From NCBI GenBank assembly GCA_021464415.1, contig CM038471.1, forward strand, positions 29,919,234 through 29,983,233: a stretch of 64,000 nucleotides of DNA, in the 5' to 3' direction. Under the pieces are notes generated by a model. It did not search any database. It was given only the letters and a program-made list of their open reading frames with translations, and was not told where the DNA came from. The position numbers and the translations under genes were made by a program. This DNA is from Lonicera japonica (lineage: Eukaryota; Streptophyta; Magnoliopsida; Dipsacales; Caprifoliaceae). This document shows positions 22,535-36,200 of this stretch, one piece after another. Position 1 is the first letter of the stretch; every line of letters begins with the position of its first letter.

Positions 22535-23007
22535 GGACTTTTAATTTGGAAAACGGGGAGGATGATGCAAGGAATATAATTAGGATAAATATAAGTTAAA
22601 CAATACACTAACATCCTTTTTAATCAGAAAATAGAAATATCAGGGGAGTAGGATTTAGTTTTCTGCTTGCATTTTCCCTGTTTATTACCTTTGGCATACA
22701 ATCGCCAATTTCAAACGAAAGAAAGAAAACAAAAATGTTCATCGTGAGTGCAAAATGTTTAGGACAACAAAATCTTTAGAACAGAGGCTTTTTCCACCTA
22801 TTTTTAGAGGAAACAATGTAAAAAGTAGATTTTAGTGTGTTACATTCAATATGTATCATCATCACAATTAAAAAGTTGATGCTTGTTTCTGTAAGTGCAA
22901 AATCAAATAAGATAGTATAAGATGAAGACCACTGAATCAAGTTCATTGTAAGCTTTCAGGGGTCCAATTGGTTTGATAATCTTTGTGAATATAATACTCA
23001 TACTAGC
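22535..23007. repeat. Duplicated 3' flank of TNL3
   Basis: Positions 22535-22745 match 6100-6350, and 22750-22960 match about 8055-8240. Here the two blocks are adjacent, while in TNL1 they are 1.7 kb apart with the Copia fragment between. Confidence 0.6.
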
Positions 23008-23702
23008 TGTGGGAGGAAAATTTTAAGTATGGGCTTTTGGATAATGCCCAAAGTTGGTGTCCAGTCCATTAATCGGTCCACAAGCAAGGCCCTAGAGCTG
23101 CAGGTTAACCTCCAAGACGATCAAGTTACATCATAACCGTTACGCGATCAATGATTGTCATCCAAGAAGGGATATAATCGGATTACTGACAAGACTGCCG
23201 AGTTGGAAGATATGCGATGGAGAGAAACTTCTGCTATAGATGTGAACTAGGTTAGGTACACTTATAATTCTAGAGTAATAACCAAGTTTATCGTTTATGA
23301 TCATTTTTAATCACCTCAAACCATAATGTAACCCTATACATGCATATAAATAGGAAAGGAAAACCCGCAGATAGGATAATTCAATTCCCCATTATCCCTA
23401 CACTCACTTTCACACATATTCTCTCTTATTCCTTGGAGGAAACCCTAACCTCTGCAATCACTTTTCTTAAGGCCATTTGAGTTGGTGAAGAACACACGCC
23501 AATGAGGATATACTGCTGGACTGGGTATAAAAGTCACCGGAGGAACCTACACCATAAACAAATCTCGTCTCCATTTTTGCTTTGCTATTTTATTGTTCAG
23601 AATCCACCGCCTTTACCGTCTACATCTGATTGTCAAATCTACTAATCCATGTTGATTCTCTTTCGATTGGGCTTGGTTAAATTTTAACCACCCACTTCAA
23701 CA
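23008..23702 (+). repeat. LTR-like insertion inside the TNL3 C-JID remnant
   Basis: Interrupts sequence that is continuous in TNL1 and TNL2. It runs TGTGGGAGG...CTTCAACA, carries TATAAATAGG at 23345-23354 and a leader-like stretch after it. I could not find a clean target duplication, so the exact ends and the solo-LTR identity are uncertain. Confidence 0.4.
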
Positions 23703-24142
23703 TAGGGAGTACACTCCTGAGCTCAACCAGAATGCGAGAAAATCATATGTGACTTCTCTATTGTTGTGGTTCTATTCTCATCTTCTTGGTCACAGTACAA
23801 AATATTGAAATCGCATTCCTTTACCTCGTATTTTATATATCCAAGTGTAATCCTTGGTCTTATTCTCGATTTTAACAACTATACCAAATCCGTGTCTATT
23901 GACTTCTTTAATTTTTGCACACGGAGCCACTACAGCAAATCATCATTTTCAGGATGTCCATACGTACAGTACACATTCAAGCACTGGATCCTTTGAGGAG
24001 AATGTGAAGGCACAGTAAAATATATTGAAAAACTCTTAATTTTTTCTCGGGAAAAAATAGGAAATTTCTCGACCTTAAAATATGTGCTAAATATCCCAAA
24101 CTCCACACGAATCATACTAATGTTAATTAAAACTATATGCAC
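23703..24142 (-). pseudogene. TNL3 remnant: C-JID exon fragment
   Basis: Reads VEFGIFSTYFKVEKFPIFSREK, IYFTVPSHSPQRIQCLNVYCTYGHPENDD, then a stop. Further left, IENKTKDYTWIYK runs directly into KGMRFQYFVL-like sequence, so the middle of the domain is deleted. No NB-ARC or TIR copy follows upstream. Confidence 0.7.
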
Positions 24143-24189
24143 AAAGCTAATATATATCTATACTAATTATAAAAGTGTGAATGAATGGT

Positions 24190-24460
24190 TTGATTTGAAT
24201 TTTTATTAATTGGTAAAAAATAAATCGTACTCTTTTTTTTTAGTTAAAATTATACTCTATTTTATCTTTTGGGTTAAGAATATTTATTCTACTCAAAATT
24301 ATACCCTATTCAGTTTTTGGTTATGAACTAAAATCTTACTTTAATTATTATTATTTTTAGTCAAAATCCTACTCTGTTTGGCCTTTAGTTTATAAATATT
24401 TATTCTACTCAAAAATCCTACTCTATTTATTCTTTTGGTTAGGAACTAAATATAATTCAC
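24190..24460. repeat. Degenerate tandem repeat, about 120-bp unit
   Basis: The phrases GAATATTTATTCTACTCAAAAT and CCTACTCTATTTATTCTTTTGGTTA recur two to three times with changes. AT-rich, non-coding. Confidence 0.45.
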
Positions 24461-24739
24461 ACATACTTTTTTTTGGTTAAAATCTTAGACATTTAATCCT
24501 ATTATATTTGGTTTTTAAGCAATCAAATAATCTTTAATTAAAGTATTCTTAATTTCTATTTTATTTTCATTTGGATTCTAATATAAAACTATATAAATTA
24601 ACATCTAAAATATTATTTTTATATTAGGATTCTTAAAAAAGTCTCCGTTCTAATTTTTTTGGTAAACCCACTTTCTACCAACAATCATATAGCTAATAAC
24701 TAATCATATAACTAATATATATAATATATCTCTTTGGGT

Positions 24740-25066
24740 AATTAACAAAAATGACCCCTAAAGTTTGACACAAATCTCTCACTCATTCCTAAAGTTCAAT
24801 TTTTAGTTGAAATATCCTTAAAAATTTTAATTTTGGTTTAAGCATCCTTAAAATTTCTAATTTCGGTTGAAGCATCCAAAAATGCCTCTTAAAAGAGCGA
24901 TTTATGATAATCACACTCGTTTTCCATCCATCTTTTTATCAGAGCATCCACTTTTAGACGAGTGAAGGAAAATTAGAAACTTTAATTAAGGATGTTTCAG
25001 CTAAAAATTGAACTTTAGGGACGAGCGACAAATTCGAGTCAAACTTTATGAGTCATTTTTGCTAAT
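24740..25066. mobile_element. Fold-back MITE (about 327 bp)
   Basis: Long imperfect inverted repeats. The left arm begins AATTAACAAAAATGAC at 24740, and the right arm read in reverse begins AATTAGCAAAAATGAC at 25066. Both continue through AAAGTTTGAC and CCTAAAGTTCAATTTTTAG for about 80 bp. Mutator-type MITEs have such long arms; no target duplication was confirmed. Confidence 0.55.
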
Positions 25067-27559
25067 TGTCATATCCTTTTCTACCATTTTCTGCCATGTG
25101 TCCCCATTTTTTTTATTTTTTTTTAAACCTTTTTCCAATATAACGATCATCTCTCTTCCTTTCTTTCCCTCGCTCTTCTTACCCCCTTGATTGTGTCGCA
25201 CCCGTAATTACATTGATTCTCGGAAGAAACACATAAATTAGTGATGGCAAAATTGTTTTGTAAGGTAATTAGTTCAATTCTTCATTCTTCGTAAGTGGAA
25301 AAGTCAACAATTTTTCTTCCTATATATATTTTCATCAAAACAAAATTTTTCTTGACAAATGTTTTATGTCATGATTATCTTTGTTTACACATTTTCCTTT
25401 TTTAATACAATATGCCCTTTCCCTATTTCTCACGGTTCTCTTGATTTTATTTATGGGATTTGTTTGCTTTGTATCTCTAGGTTAATTTTTGAAACAGTTT
25501 CTCTAGGGTTTTCTATTGAAGGTTTATTTTATTTTTATTTTTTTGGTCCAGATATTTTCTAATACCACTAAATATCCAGGCCAACTTTCGCGCACTTCGA
25601 TTAATCTTTGTTCGCGGAACAGTGGCCAACCGCTGCCCATCAAATGATTTTACAACTACTGGGATTCAACCTATGGAACTCCCAATCGAATCAAGCATTA
25701 ATTCCAGTGAGGTACCACTGGGCATTAATCCCAGTGATGTACTACTGGGCTACTTGCTGGTAATTTTTATTAAAAGTTTATGGTTTTGAATCTTTTGCAA
25801 AAAAACTCTAGAGTAAAAAACTGCAAGAGACAAAATATAATATCTAGAAAACAAATTAAAACCTAATCATAACACCCATACAATAATTACTCTTCCTTTT
25901 TAACTTTTAACACTTTAATTTTGGATGTCGGGTCTTTAGTTCTAATTCATTATGAGACAACATGTTTTATTTGTTCATGATTTATGAAACAAATAAATTT
26001 GAGGGTAAGATGTTTGTTTAATTGCTTCAATAGATTATCATTTGTAGTAGCACTGTAATTATTACCAATGCTATGCATAGTCAGTCTTACAAATTCAGTA
26101 AGATTTTTTTTTGTGCTCTCAAAAGGATTATTTTATGTTTGCCTATTTAAAAATATGTAAAAGTTATATTTCCTTCGTCCAAGTTCATACTACCCTCTTT
26201 ATTTTTGGTACAACAAATTAACAGCCCCATTACTTTTTCAAATAATTACGAAATTTTGTAATAAACAAATTGTATTAATTATGTTAAAATTAATATTTTG
26301 TTAGAAAGTAGAGAAAAAGTCAAAGTGAAGCTTTTAATTTGAGAAAAATCATGTCCCAATTCTTGTTTTCAAACATTTTTAAAATGTTGTCCACAACTTT
26401 ATTTTTTAAAAAGGAATACAATCCGTTAAGTACCATATATGTAATTCTCGGTCACAAGTACTTGCAATCTATGAACCGAGATATCTCGGTGACAGACCGA
26501 GAAATCATAGATACTCAAGTATTATAATTGTTTATCTGAATCTTCACCAAAAACAAATATGATACCTAAGGGACCGCATCTTTTAAAAAAATAGTTAATA
26601 TACTGCATCTTAATTTTTTATTTTTAAAGGAGACCGGATCCTCTGTTTTTTTTTTGTACACTGTTTGGAGTGTTCTACACGTTTTTAATTGTCTTTACTT
26701 TTAACTTGAAAATTTTATATTTCGATTTTGTGGTGTTTGATTGGAGTGCCTTTTTTCTCTTTATTATGAGGTTAAAAGAACAATTTCAACGGGCTGGTTC
26801 GATTTGAGCTCCCCAAATCAAAAAATCAAAATAATAATAAAAACAATAATAAAAAACAAAAACTATCCATCAATTTGATTCGAAAAGAGTAAACTTGATT
26901 GCATAGTTGTTTTACCGGCACGCGTTTACAATTGACCTCAAAGAAATTAAGAAAGCCAAGAGTTTATGTATGTGAGCTTTTTATGAAATATGTTACAAAC
27001 CTCTGTGTAGAATTTGCCCCTCTAAAAATCGGCTTTTAAAAATGGGTGTCCATAGATTTTATAAACTATTTCCACGTTTACCATTTTTTCATTGTGGGAT
27101 TATTTGGATTCATAACATTCCACCAAACTTTCCATTATGGCAACTTCATTCATCTACCAGTATTCAATTGTTTGGCATCACAAATGCCTAGCCACAACCT
27201 ATAAGTCACCTCTTCCATTTATCGCCCCTTTTGTTTTGGTCCGTCCGAACCGTAGGTCTACTTCACTATGTCCAAAACCATACTCGAGCCATAGCTTAGT
27301 CACACTACGTCCAATCCCAAACCCGGCATGGTGCTTGCACTAATACCAATTATTACAAACAAATGGGTAAAACTTGTCCTAAAAACAAAATCAGCTTGTA
27401 AGGGTGCATCCATAGGCTTCATAAACTATTCTCACATCTACCATTTATTCAATGCTAGACTGTTAGGATTTATAACAAAATATTAGCACTCTTGTTTCTT
27501 TATTGTAAACCACTCAAATTAACTGGTGAATCTACATAGTTAATTCAACTGTTTTATTT
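25067..27559. other. Gene-free AT-rich region
   Basis: No gene recognised. It contains two 27-bp tandem units (CATTAATTCCAGTGAGG..., 25696-25749) and a diverged direct repeat pair (27025-27110 with 27395-27460, both containing CATAAACTATT...CTACCATT). A worn Stowaway-like end may lie near 26170. Confidence 0.4.
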
Positions 27560-29550
27560 TTTAATATATGTATTTGTGTTTTTACACCTGATCTTGTGTT
27601 CCTAATTACTCTTGCATTTTTATTTGCAAAAACAATTTTTATAACTAAATATTTTAGGCCGTTAATCTATTCAAAATGCTTAAATTTTTCTATTGATTTC
27701 CCTTTTCTTTCTCCATATTATTATTTACCGGAAAAAAAGAAATTATTATTTTTTTCATTAAATGGGCTCCTAAAAATCTATAAAAGCATGACAATGTGTT
27801 GATTAGATACTCCTTGTTTATCAAATGATGCTCCACATTGTTTGGATACGATTGGGCACAAAATTTATTTATAACTCCAAACAAATATAGAGCACAACTA
27901 TTATTTTTCTTTTTTTTTAAAAATCGCTAGACCTCACCAACCACCTCCGCCGCCACAGACAACTTGATTAGTAGAGTTTAAATATTAAATTTTGAATTAT
28001 TTTTATTTTAAGTTATGGCATTTTTAATGTAAAAATATTTATTGGTGTGTGAGAGTTTAATTGTAGGAGTTACTTAATAATTTTTTATTTTTTTTTACAT
28101 AATTCCCAAGCGTTTAATTGATTTTAATTAGTAGATTTTAAATATTAAATATTAAATTTTGAATTTTTTATTTTAAGTTAGCTTCACTAAAGCACCTTGA
28201 TTAGTATATTTAAATATTGTTTTTTTATGAAATTTTTTGATTAGAATATTTTAAATATTAAATATTAAATATTTTTTTATTTAAGATGAACAACTTGATT
28301 ATTATATTTAAATATTAAATTTTTATTAAATCTTGATTAGTAGAGTTTAAATATTAAATTTTGAATTATTTTTAAAGCATTTTTAATGTAAAAATATTTA
28401 TTTTGTGAGGTTACTTAATATTTTTTTATTTTTTTTTACATAATTTAACTCTTGTTTAATTGATCTTGATTAGTAGATTTTAAATATTAAATTTTTATTA
28501 AATTTTGAATTTTTTATTTTAAGGCATTTTAATGTAGAAAAAATGATTGATATGTGAGAGTTTATTGTGTGTATATTATTGGTGTTAAATGTTACTCAAT
28601 AATTTTTCTTATGACTAAAGGCTTGTTTAATTGACTTGATTAGTAGATTTAAATATTATTTTTTTATGAAATTTGTAGATTAGTATATTTTAAATATTAT
28701 ATAAAGAAGAGAAGTTATTATATTTAAATATTAAATTTTTATTAAATTTCTTGTTGTTAGAATTATTTTTATTTTAAAGCATTTTTAATGTAAAAATATT
28801 TATTGGTGTGTGAGAGTATACTTTTGTGTATATTATTAGTGTTAGTTACTTAATAATTTTTTATTTTTTTTACATAATTCTATACTCGACTTGTTTAATT
28901 AATCTTTAAGCTTTTTTAATTGATCGATTATTATATTTAAATATTAACTCTTTGGAGAGAATTATTTTTATTTTTAGTGGAATTTGGTACTTTTGTGTAT
29001 ATTATTAGTGTTAGTTACTTAATAATTTTTTATTTTTTTTACATAATTAGTCCTTTCTTGATTAGTAGATTTTAATATTAATATAATTGAATTTTTTATT
29101 TTAATTTTCATTTTTAATATAGAAAAAATTATTGGTATGTGAGAATTTATTTTGTGTATATTATTGGTGTGAGTGTTTTAATTTTGATGTATAGTAAAAT
29201 TAATTCACACAATAAAGTATATTTTTAACAATTATATTTTTACTTTTTGAAATTAAATTTTCACTTAGTGTTTTATAATATATATGTATTTGTGTTTTTA
29301 AATATTTGTGTTCCTAATTACTCTTCACTATTCAAATAACAGAATTCCAAAATTTCCCTTTTCTTTCTCCATAAGGAATTATTATTTTTTCATTAAGCTA
29401 ATAAAAATCTTTATTTGGTTGTCTAAATCCATAAGAAAAAGGAAAAACCAAATGAATTTATAAAAAATTTTGGCAAATTTGTTTATAACTCAAATATAGA
29501 GTTTATTGTTTTTTATATGACCTCACCAACTATCACCAATATGAATCACC
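27560..29550. repeat. Degenerate array related to the Helitron interior, between direct repeats
   Basis: Positions 27565-27950 and 29280-29545 are direct copies (shared TATGTATTTGTGTTTTTA, TGTTCCTAATTACTCTT, CCCTTTTCTTTCTCCATA). Between them at least five irregular copies of one AT-rich module occur: TTGATTAGTAGA-TTTAAATATTAAATTTTGAATT, then GCATTTTTAATGTAAAAATA, then GTGTGAGAG, then TTACTTAATAATTTTTTATT. The same module order occurs inside the Helitron at 60480-61220 (plus-strand reading, about 60905-61080). Confidence 0.55.
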
Positions 29551-32500
29551 AAAACACTTGCACAACTATTTTTTTTAAAACCCAGCGACCTTTTCCTTCT
29601 TTGGAAATTAGTGAGATTTTTGTGTTATGAGGAATTTTACTTTCACAATTATTTGTCCCATTCCATGAGGTAGGTTTATGGGTCTAAATCCAAAAACCAA
29701 ATGATTTTGGTCTAAGAATCACCAAAACCGACTTTTACATTTTATGGGGGTGCATTTATACTTGCCACTAACCATAGTAGATTTATCGTTGCGAAATTTG
29801 ACTTGAAAAGCTTCTAGTTGAACTCAATAAAACTAAAGCGGACAAGCTAGACCCACATGTATCACCAAAAAGAGTTAACATGAAACAATAATTATATTAT
29901 GCAACTATTCAGAGTTCAGACCCCTTACAAATAACATTTACATACACACCAAAAATTAACAATTAAACTATGAATTTTGTAACTTTTTAGTCAATCAACA
30001 AACTAACATATCTGAATCAAATGCACATGTTAAAATTATTTAAAAATTTAAAGTTCATATTTCAAATTTAACTTCAGAAACATATTACAAAACATGAAAA
30101 TAGTGGGGTTACATGACTACCCATCCCACAAAAAAATTCATATAATATATAAAAAAATTGGTTCTAACTCAATTCAATCTAATTAAATAACTACATCAGC
30201 TTATCCCAAAAAATTCATAGATTGTCATTGAAAATGTCATCCAAAACATTGAAGCACAACTCAATAATTAATTTTTGAGAGGACTTAAGCAGAAAGGATG
30301 ATGTTTAACATTTGATTTATGCACAGATAAAATCCTGGAACTCATTTTCTCAAATCTAAACTTAAGAATGATTCCAAGAAGAACTAAGTGCAATAACATA
30401 CATACATACACACACACATATATATAATATTAAATAAACAAATAACAAAAAATACAAAGATGAAATACCTACATGAATCTCAAGAATTGAAATCTCAGTT
30501 TCTGAATAATCAGATTAGATTTTGGTTTGCACAAACCGACCAACAATTCTTTTAAAGAAATGGTAGTCGGCTTATGCAATAAGCAAAATCTTACCCCTCT
30601 CTATCCCTCTAATCCACTCTACTCTTTTCTCTCTCTCTCTCTCTGAAAAACAGAGAGGGGAATCGTATATATGTAATTTTGTGGGCAAACCCTAGCTAGG
30701 AAAGAGGTAGTAGTACTAAAAGACTTGTGGGCTTCTTTTGTTTTTACCCTTTTCCATGATTTTTAAGTACGGCCCATTACATATCCGGATTCCAACCCAA
30801 GTGGTTAAAAGAGCATGGATATTTACATAGGTGCGTCAAGGTTAGATCACCACTTTTCTCCTCTCCTAAGATTTGATTTATAATTAGTTCTATAAAAAAA
30901 TTAACTAAATTAAATTAAATTTGAATACATCCACAAAAAAAATAAAATTGTTTAACTACAAACTTATTTAAGTACTTAGTATATCATGGACCGTATAGTA
31001 CTAGATCTTAAGGTACACGCGATGCATGTACAATATTATAACATTACAAATTATTTTATGTCACGTATCTTATATCAAGCATTATATATAATTTGTAAAT
31101 TATGAAGTAAATAGGTGTAATTGAATTGTTTCATGAACATACCAATACCCAGTCGAAGCATTTAACATATGCCAACATACAGACAAACTCTATGTGCTTA
31201 TAATATAATATTTTACTTTCTTTGCATTGTAAAACACCATAAATGTATAGTGACATTTGGTCTAATGATAACTAAATGTGTTTTTTATGTTGGAAGAGGA
31301 GTAACTTGATAATTTGTGTACATACAAAACTTTGTCAGCATGTTTAACATAAAGTAAAGATTATAGTTTATCCGATGATTTTTCATTTTTCCTTTTTAAA
31401 CACTTTGTAGTCATTGACGAGATACAGCCATATGAAGATGAAATGACAATAAAATCAAATACGAAGGGAATCTCAGGAAATTTGTTTCTTCAGAAATGCA
31501 AATACCATGCTACTAGGAATATGATAATGAGTTGAAATAGAAATGATGTCCCCATTCAATTCTTAAGTTATTACCGTCATCCAAACAATTCCTCATAGAA
31601 TCATTGATACTCTTAAAGGCGCGAAATTTTGTCTCTCTTTTCATTATGTTTCACGGATTATTTTGCGTAATTTTGAGTACAACTACTTCCCAAAGCATGT
31701 CAGGATTGGAATTAGGGGTTATTTGAGGGTAGTATAAGAGTTTTATTATCATGGCAACCATGAGAGTGTAGTAAGGTCATCCATTTGAAGTTGTGAAGAA
31801 TGCGTAAGTGTGCAAGTGAGTAACCTATATAATGCGCTAGAATTATATTGTTGAGATCATGTATGAAATATATCAAATTTGCTTTCTTTCTAAATTCAAA
31901 TTCTCTCTCTTTATTTCTCTATCTAAATGCTCTCCTAAATCCTCTCATCCTCTCTATCCCTAAATTTTGATCTATATTCTCCCCTCCCTTTCTACGAATC
32001 TAAAACGAATTAATTCCAAGTGTTTGGATCTAAGAATCATCCAAATCCTTACGCTGCCTCCACAGCAACAATGAAATTTTAATAAATATTATGTGTAGGT
32101 AAAATATTCAAAATCCCCATATCCCCATATAATAAAAATTGCTTAAAAAATGTAGACATAAGTAAAACAAATAAATTAGACTAAATCACTTCCTAGTTCT
32201 TACGTGGGAAACACTTGATATGTATTTTCAAACACATTTTTTGAAATTTCTTATACTATTAGGCTGTATTTGACGTACATAATAAGAGGGTATTCTATCT
32301 CATGTTTAGTGTTTGTTGAAATTGGATATCCAAACAGATTTTTATCTCACTATTCTTATCCCATCGAGAGAGAGATTAACGAATACCATCTAAGAGGTAA
32401 GTCCTATCTGACTCTCTAATTCAGTGCATCAAACACAATCTTAAACTCGGTTCAATGATACCCATAGATATTAAGCTTTACTCAAATTAACTCGGTTAAA

Positions 32501-33083
32501 AATTCATTTGAACTCCTTGAGCCCTTTTTCTTTTGTCGTCCTTGAGAGCCCCAAAGAAATTGCCCCTCAGCACATGTATTCTTAAAATGATCGTAGACCA
32601 TGTTCGGAATTTAGTACATGTAGTGATAACTATTTCTTTTGATTATAGCGACAACCTGTAAATATGCATGTAGTTTTGAGTCGAATTTCTTGGATGGCTC
32701 AAGACTACCACCTAAATACTGAGGCAACAACTAACAAAATGTAATTCAAACTTCCCCATCCCAAACACGCCCTCACGTAATATGTTGAAAAGCTTCAGAC
32801 AAATTACTTCAACTTCAAAAATAAGACATAATTAGCGAGATGAATAAACTTCAGAATGCTTTAGTTACAACATAGGATCAAAACTTCTAGTGATAGAACA
32901 ACACTTCTGATACAACACAAATCAAACTTAAAGCAAAGACCACCAATGTTTTTTCTATACTTGCCAAACACAAGATGTATATATGAGACACCACAGAACA
33001 GAAGACCTGCCTCAAATCAACGGCTGCAAATCCATCAACGCATTTGTAAACTACCAATAACATTAAACTTGAAGCTCGACAAA
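29551..33083. other. Region downstream of the Ser/Arg/Lys-rich gene
   Basis: No gene recognised. Positions 30231-30420 are repeated at 33780-33950, inside the neighbouring gene's last intron. A CT microsatellite lies at 30630-30645. The segment 30480-30700 is pyrimidine-rich like an untranslated leader on the minus strand, but I found no coding sequence attached to it. Confidence 0.4.
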
Positions 33084-33176
33084 TCAATCATAACTGGCAT
33101 TCAAGAATTTGAGTAGCTCGTTTCGATTAGTTTCTGCCACCTTGTCCTCCTTCGTCTTGTCTACTTTCAATAGGAT
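33084..33176 (-). CDS. Terminal exon of the Ser/Arg/Lys-rich gene
   Basis: 30 codons plus TGA after TTTGATAG: ILLKVDKTKEDKVAETNRNE then LLKFLNASYD. It is phase 0 and continues exactly from ...AVSGKK at 40620. It is too short to stand out as an open frame. The sequence just inside the intron is repeated at 33950-34160. Confidence 0.75.
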   Translation of the reverse strand: MLLKVDKTKEDKVAETNRNELLKFLNASYD

Positions 33177-33229
33177 CTATCAAATACAAACAACAAATGC
33201 AAATTTATTATACCATTCCACAATCCCAT

Positions 33230-33266
<37 letters not shown>

Positions 33267-36200
33267 AATCAAACATCTCATAATAGTGTATCATTTCAAT
33301 CTCAAAAGAACTGAACAAATCCAAACCAGACTACTCTGAACCATGTGTTGATTTGGTCTTACAAGAACTGTTTTGATGAAAGGTTTTGTTTCCTTTTGGC
33401 CGTTAAAATGATTGAATGGTTTCCCTTTTGACCGTTAAAAATGAGTTCGCTCCCAAATTCAGAAACAGGGCAATGAAAACTGAGTTGAACTAATCCCTGT
33501 GTCTCAATTAAGAGTCTCACCTTTTTTTATACAAGTGATACACAGATACACCCGGTGTTCAACATTCAAGGGGATGGAAACAGGGCTCCCAAGGATCGAA
33601 CCATGGCGAAAGTTGGCTTTACATTTTTTTTATACAAGTGATACATAGATATACCCGGTGTTCAACCTTTGGGGGAGGGGGAATCCCCAACCCTCGCAAT
33701 GGTTCGATCCTTAGGAACCCCCTCTTTTCCCAACTGAGCTACACCCCAGGCATAAGGAGTCCCAGCCCTTGGAATATCATCCAAAACATTGAAGCACAAC
33801 TCAATAATTAGTGTTCCAAGGACTTAAGCAGAAAGGAGGATGATGTTTAACGTATGATTTATGCACAAATAAAATCCTCAAACTCATTTCTCAAATCTGA
33901 ACTTGAGAATAATTCCAAGAAGAACTAAGTGCCATAACATACATATACTGTTCACAATCCCATATCATCTTTTTCCAAGGAATAAAACATCTTGCAATCG
34001 TATATCATTCCAATCCCAAAGAACGGAACAAATCCGAACCAGACTACTCTGATCCTCATTACATTGATTTGGTCTTTCAATAATTGTTTCAATTGATAGG
34101 TTTAGTCCTTTTTCCTTTTGACTGTTCAAATGATTGATAGGTTTAGTCCTTTTTTCCTTGTGACTGTCAAAATGAGTTCAGACTGGGCAAAGCAAACTGA
34201 GTTTTAACTAAACCTGTTAAGAGTCGCTTTTTTTGTACAAACAAAACACATACACCCACTGTTCAACCTTGGGGGGGAGGGCGAAAGGGAAGTTGGATTC
34301 GCAAGGTTCGAACCATGGAGACAGGTGTGGAAAGCCACCCTTTTTCCAACTGAGCTACACCCCGGGTGTTAAAAGAATCTTACTTTCTTTTACCTTTTCC
34401 CAGGTAAGAGTCCCAATTGTTTTTTGGGTCTTAATCAATGTACCAAATCACACAATAGAAAGCTGTATTTTTCGTCATTGACTAGGTTGATATTAGATTT
34501 ATATAAAAGGTACAAAAGCCAGTGAGCCTCTTAATTTGAGATGGAATATTTATAATTACTTTTGGATATAAAAGTTGTGTTCTTCAAAAATGCTATCAAT
34601 GGGTACATGGCATTAAAATAGGCCGGAAATATGAATTGAAATAAATGTAGTATCTTGTTCTTGTCTGCTCTTTAAAATGAAACAAGTTAGTTTTTCTGTA
34701 GTATGGAGTTTTACAATACATTCATCTCCCAAGACAATATAATGACAAGACAATATGAAGCATGAACTTGTGCCGTGTCGACATAGTCATATATATTAAA
34801 TTAATGTAGGTCCCACGCATTAAATGCTTCAGGTCCGATCAAAACTTGTTCTAAGCCATAAGTAGTTACACACTTACACAGCTTATATTTGCTTGCCTAA
34901 AACAAGTTTCGGGTGAATGAGATATTATCCTCAAATTAGCCAATTTGAATTAATTAGCAAAGTGAGAAGAGGAAAAGTTGGAGCAATTAATACACTCCTA
35001 GAGAGACCCAAGTGATACCCCTAATGTTTCCCCAATGGGGAACGTACTCAAGTTGGGTTCAATGGCAAGACCCACACACGGACTTACCAACCACCCCACC
35101 CGGACAACATGACGTGCCCGTGGGCCTGGGTCAAGGTGCTTTTGGCTTCTATTTAAAAACTTCACACAAAGTTCATCTCCTTACCCACTGGCCCCCATAT
35201 CTTCATTTCCTTTCTCCTAACAGTCTTATGTCCCAACGGCTACAGGCCTCTTCACGTTAACGTGGTCTTAGTCTAATAGTTAACTTCTAGCAGTTGTGCC
35301 TTTTAGCACCAACCGCTTCCCTCCCTCACTTATACAAGGAGTCTTCCTTCTCTCATTCAGTGCTTGGGCCTTCATAAAACAGATATCTATCATTTCTTCC
35401 TTCCTCCTCTGCCTGCCAGCAATTAGAGAGAATCCGAACACCATTCCGGTTCAACTCAATCTCATAGTTAGGGGTGCAGCTATTGCAAGAGGAGATTATT
35501 GTATCCTGGGAGGCAAATGCCATAAATCAACAGCGCACTAGTGCAGGGTAGAAATTGCCTTAAGGCCATAGAGTCCAACTATAGCCTCGTTCTTCACCAC
35601 TATAGTCAAGTTCACCGAAATTTTCATTCTTCTTCATCCAAATAATCTCTGTAGATTTTTTCCTCTTTAGTTTATATATATATATATGATTCTGTTTTAC
35701 TATCTAAATTATCCTCAATTTTGTCTAATTGTTTTCTTATGGTATGTAAACATTTGCATAATTGTTTTGCACAATAACATAGATTTTTTGTCTTTAATTT
35801 ATATATACCATGTTCATGTATATATATGTATAGAAAATTTCTCATACGGACTTTAACGACAGGTTTTCGGTACTAAAAACATCTCCCCAAAGTTTTAGCG
35901 ATGGAAAACCGTCGCTAAAGGTCCTAGTCTGTACGGACTGCTCCATATGAGAAATGTACTATATATATAGATATATATTTACAAAACCTATCATGTGCGA
36001 ACTCAATTCGCACAAATTGAGTTCCTAAAGGATCGGCCCACTTGAAACCCAATTCTTGCGAATTCAATTCGCACCTAATAGGTCATATATCTATATTATA
36101 AAACAAGGATTTTTTGCAATAAAATAATAAATCAATCCAACGTCTCATATTAATTTGTAATGGTGTTAACACTTTTAAACCATTAGATCATTTTTATACC

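Noticed and set aside
27560..29550. CRISPR-like spaced repeats
   Set aside because: Units vary in length and sequence, with no constant repeat or unique spacers; eukaryotic AT-rich array.
33701..34357. tRNA genes suggested by TAGCTCAGTTGG and GGTTCGAACC
   Set aside because: The parts do not form a cloverleaf with an anticodon stem and are followed by a shared tail and A-run, so they are SINEs.
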